Source: JACQSR01 sp042577505
Lineage (GTDB): Archaea > Nanobdellota > Nanobdellia > Woesearchaeales > JACQSR01
NCBI GenBank assembly: GCA_042577505.1
Contig: JBHPEA010000043.1
Coordinates: forward strand, 1-8,906
Direction: 5' to 3'
DNA length: 8,906 nucleotides
Each line of letters opens with the position of its first letter. The first letter of the stretch is position 1. Positions 5,983 to 8,906 of the stretch are shown here, piece by piece. Both the position numbers and the translations under genes were made by a program. Below the pieces are notes generated by a model, which did no database searches, was not told the origin of the DNA, and worked only from the letters and a program-made list of their open reading frames with translations.

Positions 5983-6647
5983 TGGAAGAAATTTTCAACG
6001 AAAGTAAAAGTAAATTAGATGAAATAGCAGTTACTTTATTGGAAGAATCTGTTAATGAGATATTAAGTACTAAAGACAGTGTCGTTATTGGTTTATGTGG
6101 TGGTGAATCTGTTCAGGGATTTTATAATCTACTAAAGAAGTCAAAATTGCCTTGGAGTAAAATTCATATTTTTATGGTGGATGAAAGACTTGTCGATTTA
6201 AAACATAAAGATAGCAATTACAGGATGGTTTATGGTGAGTTCATTTACAAAATTGAGAATTCAAAATTAATTAGTCCAGAAAACTTACATCCGTTTTTAG
6301 TTAGTAAAGATAAAGAAGATAAAGGGCTGGCTGATTATAAAGATGAGTTAGAAATTTGGGGCGGTTCTTTTGATATTGTAATTTTAAGTAGTGGTGAAGA
6401 TGGGCATGTTGCTTCATTATTTCCAGACATGTCTGTTAAAGATAGATCAGATTCATTTATTTTAGTTAATAATTCACCGAAACTTCCGAAAGGTAGGATT
6501 ACTGCTTCTCGTAAATTAATTCAAAAGTCTTCGGTCGCCTTTTTGTTTTTTATTGGAGAGGAAAAGAAAGGTGCATTGGAGAAATTTTATGATGAGAAAA
6601 TAAGTGAAATTAAATGTCCTGCACCAGGTCCACCCATTAATCCATAA
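5979..6647 (+). CDS. pgl: 6-phosphogluconolactonase with C-terminus replaced by inversion
   Basis: Hydrolyses 6-phosphogluconolactone to 6-phosphogluconate. Family motifs are present: GLCGGESVQGFY (38-49), VDERLVDLKHKDSNYRM (67-83) and LSSGEDGHVASLFPD (136-150, with the key His143). The authentic protein runs to KCPA at residues 212-215; after that the reading frame enters an inverted block and adds only PGPPINP, a translation of the antisense of gnd, giving 222 aa. Reversing 6612-7191 replaces this by KIVKKIGKYFVF and a few more residues, for 236 aa, which matches the family's final helix and strand. The catalytic core is complete, so some activity may remain, but loss of the terminal helix-strand could destabilise the fold. 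The start ATG overlaps the zwf stop by 4 bp. Confidence 0.9.
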   Translation: MMEEIFNESKSKLDEIAVTLLEESVNEILSTKDSVVIGLCGGESVQGFYNLLKKSKLPWSKIHIFMVDERLVDLKHKDSNYRMVYGEFIYKIENSKLISPENLHPFLVSKDKEDKGLADYKDELEIWGGSFDIVILSSGEDGHVASLFPDMSVKDRSDSFILVNNSPKLPKGRITASRKLIQKSSVAFLFFIGEEKKGALEKFYDEKISEIKCPAPGPPINP

Positions 6648-7117
6648 CCCTCTTTCACACACATATCACGAAATAAACCTTCAACTTTAGAGAAAACACG
6701 TTTATCTCCACCAACCATCATACATGCACCATGACGTGCGCCACCCATTCCACCAGAAGTACCACAATCTAGAAAATTAATACCTTTACCTTTAAGATAT
6801 TCATACCTCCTAATAGAATCTTTAAACCAAGAATTTCCACCATCAATTATTAAATCTCCTCTTTTTAGAAAAGGAAGAACTTTTTTTATCATATCATCAA
6901 CAGGTTTACCAGACTTTATCATTATCCAAACCACTTTTCGAGTAGGTAACTTAGAAATCAACTCTGAAATGGAATACGAAGCTATAGCACCGCGTCTACT
7001 TAGTTCTCTAACTGGTTCAGGAGATCTATTATGCACAACTACTTTATTACCTTTATCTAATAAGTTCAAAACCATATTTTTCCCCATTCTTCCTAAACCA
7101 ATAAATCCAATTTTCAT
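6587..7117 (-). CDS. gnd: 6-phosphogluconate dehydrogenase, N-terminal half (inverted)
   Basis: The minus-strand frame starts at ATG 7117 and encodes the Rossmann domain: GFIGLGRMGKNM at 4-15, VVHNRSPEPV with Arg31 where NADP-using enzymes have their phosphate-binding Arg, DGGNSWFKDS, and the substrate-binding FLDCGTSGGMGGARHG signature, ending at GLMGGPGAGH (residue 168). After this the frame runs out of the inverted block into antisense pgl and adds LISLIFSS before stopping, so 176 aa in total, 168 of them genuine. The remaining domain with the catalytic Lys and Glu lies on the opposite strand at 7181-7579. Alone this half cannot catalyse oxidative decarboxylation of 6-phosphogluconate. In the restored orientation its ATG overlaps the pgl stop. 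In the present orientation it has no promoter of its own that I can see and would be transcribed antisense by the operon. Confidence 0.92.
   Translation of the reverse strand: MKIGFIGLGRMGKNMVLNLLDKGNKVVVHNRSPEPVRELSRRGAIASYSISELISKLPTRKVVWIMIKSGKPVDDMIKKVLPFLKRGDLIIDGGNSWFKDSIRRYEYLKGKGINFLDCGTSGGMGGARHGACMMVGGDKRVFSKVEGLFRDMCVKEGYGLMGGPGAGHLISLIFSS
6612..6623 (+). repeat. Left 12-bp inverted repeat of the inversion
   Basis: AAATGTCCTGCA, exact reverse complement of 7180-7191. Flanking bases do not extend the match. It encodes KCPA of pgl in frame, a conserved stretch of that family. Confidence 0.95.
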
Positions 7118-7191
7118 TTGACCACACCCAATTTATTATTACTAAAAACAAAATATTTTCCAATCTTTTTAACAATCTTTGCAGGACATTT
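7114..7191 (-). pseudogene. pgl: Displaced C-terminal end of pgl
   Basis: Read on the minus strand from 7191, this gives KCPA-KIVKKIGKYFVF and further residues to TGA at 7116-7114, in all 25 codons plus stop. The pattern (PA, helix, then a YFVF strand) is the normal end of a 6-phosphogluconolactonase. It now lies 0.5 kb away from the rest of pgl and in the opposite direction; its stop overlaps the gnd ATG. Confidence 0.88.
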
Positions 7192-7579
7192 TGTAAAAAT
7201 GGTTCACAACGGAATTGAGTATGGTATGATGGGTGCGTTAGGAGAAGGATTTCTGGCGATCGAAAAACACACAAAAAGATTGAAATTAAATGAGAAAGAA
7301 GCTGCAAAGGTTTATGCGCACGGTAGTATAATTGAAAGTCACCTTATGACTTGGTTATATGATTCATTTAGAAAGAAAGGTTATCTCCAAGGAATTTCTT
7401 GCAAAGTCCCTAAAGGTGAAACTGAGGATGAGATGAAGAAGCTTGGCAAGATTTCTAAGATGCCAATTTTGAAAGAAGCAATTAATATGCGTGTTAGATC
7501 TAGGAAAGGTAAAGTTTGTGGAAGACATATTGCAGCAATGAGAAATCAATTTGGTGGACATAAAGTAATTAAAAAATAA
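7118..7579 (+). CDS. gnd: 6-phosphogluconate dehydrogenase, C-terminal half
   Basis: The genuine gnd coding sequence starts at 7181 (AGHFVKMVHNGIEYG). The frame can be extended back to a TTG at 7118, but those 21 codons are antisense to the displaced pgl tail and are not native. In restored numbering Lys171 and Glu178 here are the catalytic residues (equivalents of Lys183 and Glu190 of the sheep enzyme). The helical domain ends with RHIAAMRNQFGGHKV, the typical end of the short, about 300-aa class (YqeC/GndA-like), so the complete enzyme would be 297 aa. It makes ribulose 5-phosphate, CO2 and NAD(P)H. Without the Rossmann domain this 132-residue piece cannot bind the cofactor. Its stop is immediately adjacent to the stop of the convergent gene. 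Confidence 0.92.
   Translation: MTTPNLLLLKTKYFPIFLTIFAGHFVKMVHNGIEYGMMGALGEGFLAIEKHTKRLKLNEKEAAKVYAHGSIIESHLMTWLYDSFRKKGYLQGISCKVPKGETEDEMKKLGKISKMPILKEAINMRVRSRKGKVCGRHIAAMRNQFGGHKVIKK
7180..7191 (-). repeat. Right 12-bp inverted repeat of the inversion
   Basis: TGCAGGACATTT on the plus strand, exact reverse complement of 6612-6623. On the plus strand it encodes the AGHF of the gnd catalytic motif AGHFVKMVHNG. Confidence 0.95.
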
Positions 7580-8377
7580 TTATCTTCTATAAACTGTTCC
7601 TCCACTGTTGCCATTTACTTTAGTAGGGGGAGCTGCAGCTTTTAATTCAGTTAGTACTTTTCCTACAACTTCATTTGGACCTAATACAGTAAATTTAATG
7701 TATCTTTGATCTGGAGTGTGTGATCTTTCATCGAATGGTGTTCCTCTATCTGTTGTGTGACCGACCATGGAAACGTAGACATATTGACCATTGAATTGTT
7801 TGGTAAATACCCTTTGATCTTGAATAGCAGAAAGTCTTCGATCATCAATATTAAATTCTTTTTTTGATTCCTGGAGAGGTAATTCTTTGTATCCCTTTTC
7901 TTCAAGAAATTTTTCCCCTAGCGCTAAAAATCTTTTTTCTTGAGAATACGCAAACGTCCTGCTTACAGGGGGTTTGGGAACTCCGTTTTTAGCATATTGA
8001 CTGGACTGTGTATTGTCAAGTCTTCCAGCAAGTTGTTCGATACCTGCTCTCCCCTTAATTAAATATCTTAAAAGTCTAGCACCGTAACTAGTTTTTGATA
8101 ATAATGAAGTTTGTAAGTATAGGTAAGTTCCATCTATATCAAGTACATATTCTGCCGCACCAGAAATTGAATTATTGTGGGTATCGTAATCAAGTACTTC
8201 AGTCAAACCACATCCGAAAAGGTGGCTTTTTGCATTTTTTATGAAAGGTTCGCTATTAGAAAATCCTTCTTTGTAAATAGCACCATTGAGTTTTTTTTCA
8301 AGACTTTGCCTTTCTTCTTCTTTAGCAATATCTTCTCTGTTAATTTTCTCTGTTTTAGGAGGATCCCTATTTGGCAT
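7580..8377 (-). CDS. Hypothetical protein, 265 aa, cytosolic
   Basis: I do not recognise this protein. It has no signal peptide or membrane segment. Residues 1-32 are highly charged and probably a disordered or helical arm (KINREDIAKEEERQSLEKK). A core of mixed alpha/beta character follows, including AEYVLDIDGTYLYLQTSLLS, an amphipathic helix YGARLLRYLIKGRAGIEQLA, and later RVFTKQFNGQYVYVSMVGHT and RYIKFTVLGPNEVVGKVLTEL. The end (NGNSGGTVYRR) is flexible. The start at 8377 is supported by a TATA box 28 nt upstream and no Shine-Dalgarno, i.e. leaderless. It faces gnd with no intergenic base between the stops, and diverges from the gene at 8483. Codon and base use look like its neighbours. Confidence 0.7.
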   Translation of the reverse strand: MPNRDPPKTEKINREDIAKEEERQSLEKKLNGAIYKEGFSNSEPFIKNAKSHLFGCGLTEVLDYDTHNNSISGAAEYVLDIDGTYLYLQTSLLSKTSYGARLLRYLIKGRAGIEQLAGRLDNTQSSQYAKNGVPKPPVSRTFAYSQEKRFLALGEKFLEEKGYKELPLQESKKEFNIDDRRLSAIQDQRVFTKQFNGQYVYVSMVGHTTDRGTPFDERSHTPDQRYIKFTVLGPNEVVGKVLTELKAAAPPTKVNGNSGGTVYRR

Positions 8378-8400
8378 TTGTAAGAGGGAATGAAAAATAG

Positions 8401-8410
8401 TATTTAAAGC
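8401..8410 (-). promoter_or_regulatory. TATA box of the 265-aa hypothetical gene (leaderless)
   Basis: On the minus strand GCTTTAAATA, centred about 28 nt before the ATG at 8377, the distance expected for transcription beginning at the start codon. No Shine-Dalgarno is present. Confidence 0.5.
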
Positions 8411-8447
8411 TTATTAAATACACTACCTATGAGTAAGTACTACCGAC

Positions 8448-8458
8448 ATATTTATAAG
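8448..8458 (+). promoter_or_regulatory. TATA box of the 3'-terminal gene (leaderless)
   Basis: ATATTTATAAG centred about 30 nt before the ATG at 8483. Because it lies inside the longer frame that opens at ATG 8429, it argues against that upstream start. Confidence 0.5.
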
Positions 8459-8482
8459 GGAGTTATGCTTATTATTTGTAAT

Positions 8483-8906
8483 ATGGGGGAAATAGCGCCT
8501 ATTGAAGCACTAGTAGAGATTGAGTTAAATAGACAGCATACTCCTGTATTTGACCATTCTAAGCCATATATTGGGTCTGAGAGTTCATATATTGGGTCTG
8601 AAGCCCCATATGCAGGTCATCAAGTGTTTTCTGACGATTTTGCAGCTTTTATAAATGAGTATGGGCCTAGATCTGGTTATCAATTGCCAATTGTAACTGA
8701 AGAATCAGGTTCGGTATATAGGGGTGGAAGTACTTCTGTTGAAGTTGATTTAGAGGAAAGGGCAAGTGTGTACACCAAACCAATAGAAACGCCTGGTAAT
8801 AGTGGTTATAATCCTCAGGAAGCTAAGGATAAGAACTATACGCCTGCTAGTGATGAAGGAAGAATTTCTAAATGGTATAGAAATATCGCTGATGTTGTTA
8901 AGAAAA
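8483..8906 (+). CDS. Hypothetical protein with heptapeptide repeat, cut by window end
   Basis: A plus-strand frame stays open from 8429 to the window end. I choose the ATG at 8483 (MGEIAPIEALVEIELNRQ), because the TATA box at 8448-8458 lies about 30 nt before it and no Shine-Dalgarno is seen; in-frame ATGs at 8429 and 8465 are alternatives. The visible 141 residues are polar and rich in Tyr, Ser, Gly, Pro and Glu, with few hydrophobic clusters, so largely disordered. A seven-residue repeat occurs early: PYIGSES, SYIGSEA, PYAGHQV. Near the window end the sequence becomes more helical (GRISKWYRNIADVVKK), which may start a folded domain. No signal peptide. Function unknown. Confidence 0.6.
   Translation, partial: MGEIAPIEALVEIELNRQHTPVFDHSKPYIGSESSYIGSEAPYAGHQVFSDDFAAFINEYGPRSGYQLPIVTEESGSVYRGGSTSVEVDLEERASVYTKPIETPGNSGYNPQEAKDKNYTPASDEGRISKWYRNIADVVKK
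8565..8601 (+). repeat. Two-copy tandem repeat, 21-bp period, in the last gene
   Basis: CATATATTGGGTCTGA occurs at 8565-8580 and again at 8586-8601, 21 bp apart, with a degenerate third unit (CATATGCAGGT) following at 8607. The period is seven codons and gives the YIGSE repeat in the protein, suggesting recent slippage or duplication in frame. Confidence 0.8.

Larger units (their letters stand above)
6612..7191. other. Inverted 580-bp segment disrupting pgl and gnd
   Basis: The segment lies between perfect 12-bp inverted repeats. It contains, on the minus strand, the last codons of pgl and the first 166 codons of gnd. Turning it round joins both genes in frame at both ends with no base lost or gained: pgl reads KCPA-KIVKKIG... 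and stops at a TGA overlapping the gnd ATG; gnd reads GLMGGPGAGHFVKMVHNG across the second junction. A clean two-ended inversion indicates reciprocal recombination between the repeats. No recombinase gene lies in the window. Whether the orientation alternates in cells cannot be seen from one sequence. Confidence 0.93.

Noticed and set aside
7118..7180. Native N-terminal extension (21 codons) of the plus-strand gnd half
   Set aside because: These codons are the antisense of the displaced pgl C-terminus, inside the inverted block; the homologous sequence begins at 7181.
6612..7191. Whole-genome amplification chimera as the cause of the inversion
   Set aside because: Such chimeras make one junction, usually with loss of sequence between. 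Here both ends are precise and no base is missing. I keep population mixture or choice of the minority form by the assembler as open possibilities.
6587..7579. gnd as a naturally split two-subunit enzyme encoded on opposite strands
   Set aside because: The halves join in frame exactly at a 12-bp inverted repeat, both carry junk tails made of antisense pgl or gnd, and pgl is repaired by the same reversal. An inversion explains everything; a split enzyme does not explain pgl.
8429..8482. Upstream start of the last gene at ATG 8429
   Set aside because: The predicted TATA box at 8448-8458 lies inside this extension, and the next ATG (8483) has ideal leaderless spacing.

Overview
The window looks like a piece of an AT-rich archaeal genome, most likely from a small-genome (DPANN-type) lineage. 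The evidence is archaeal in style: TATA boxes with purine-rich BRE-like sequence upstream, several genes whose ATG lies about 27-30 nt from a TATA box with no Shine-Dalgarno (leaderless), a TraB-family gene, a PRC-barrel protein, a CARF-wHTH regulator and a secreted Cys-rich protein with many N-glycosylation sequons. The lineage is inferred; no rRNA or other phylogenetic marker is present.

Layout. 1-175 (minus) is the N-terminus of a TraB-family gene. 176-507 is a gap holding that gene's promoter, a GC-rich hairpin followed by a T-tract, a doubtful 22-codon ORF and the promoter of the next genes. 508-1382 (plus) is a translationally coupled pair: PRC-barrel protein and coiled-coil protein. 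1395-2480 (minus) is a secreted Cys-rich protein. 2562-3191 (minus) is a CARF-wHTH transcription regulator with a clear terminator. It diverges from a plus-strand operon (3343 to about 7579): small two-TM membrane protein, GH130 glycoside phosphorylase-like protein, glucose-6-phosphate dehydrogenase (zwf), 6-phosphogluconolactonase (pgl) and 6-phosphogluconate dehydrogenase (gnd). The intergenic region between regulator and operon has nested inverted repeats next to the operon TATA box. 7580-8377 (minus) and 8483-8906 (plus, cut by the window end) are divergent genes of unknown function.

The main result is that the end of the operon is inverted. A 580-bp segment (6612-7191), bounded by a perfect 12-bp inverted repeat, carries the last codons of pgl and the first 166 codons of gnd in the wrong orientation. 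As written, pgl has a foreign tail and gnd is split into two halves facing opposite strands. Reversing the segment on paper restores both genes exactly: pgl becomes 236 aa with a normal family C-terminus, its stop overlaps the gnd start as ATGA, and gnd becomes a continuous 297-aa short-type enzyme. The breakpoint lies between the NAD(P)-binding domain and the catalytic Lys/Glu of gnd, so this orientation should switch off the oxidative pentose phosphate pathway after glucose 6-phosphate oxidation.

Working together: GH130 could release a sugar 1-phosphate from mannosides; after isomerisation this would feed zwf-pgl-gnd for NADPH and ribulose 5-phosphate. The CARF regulator next door may sense a nucleotide-type signal and control this operon. 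The inversion may be a reversible switch, a population variant, or a fixed mutation; the sequence alone cannot decide.
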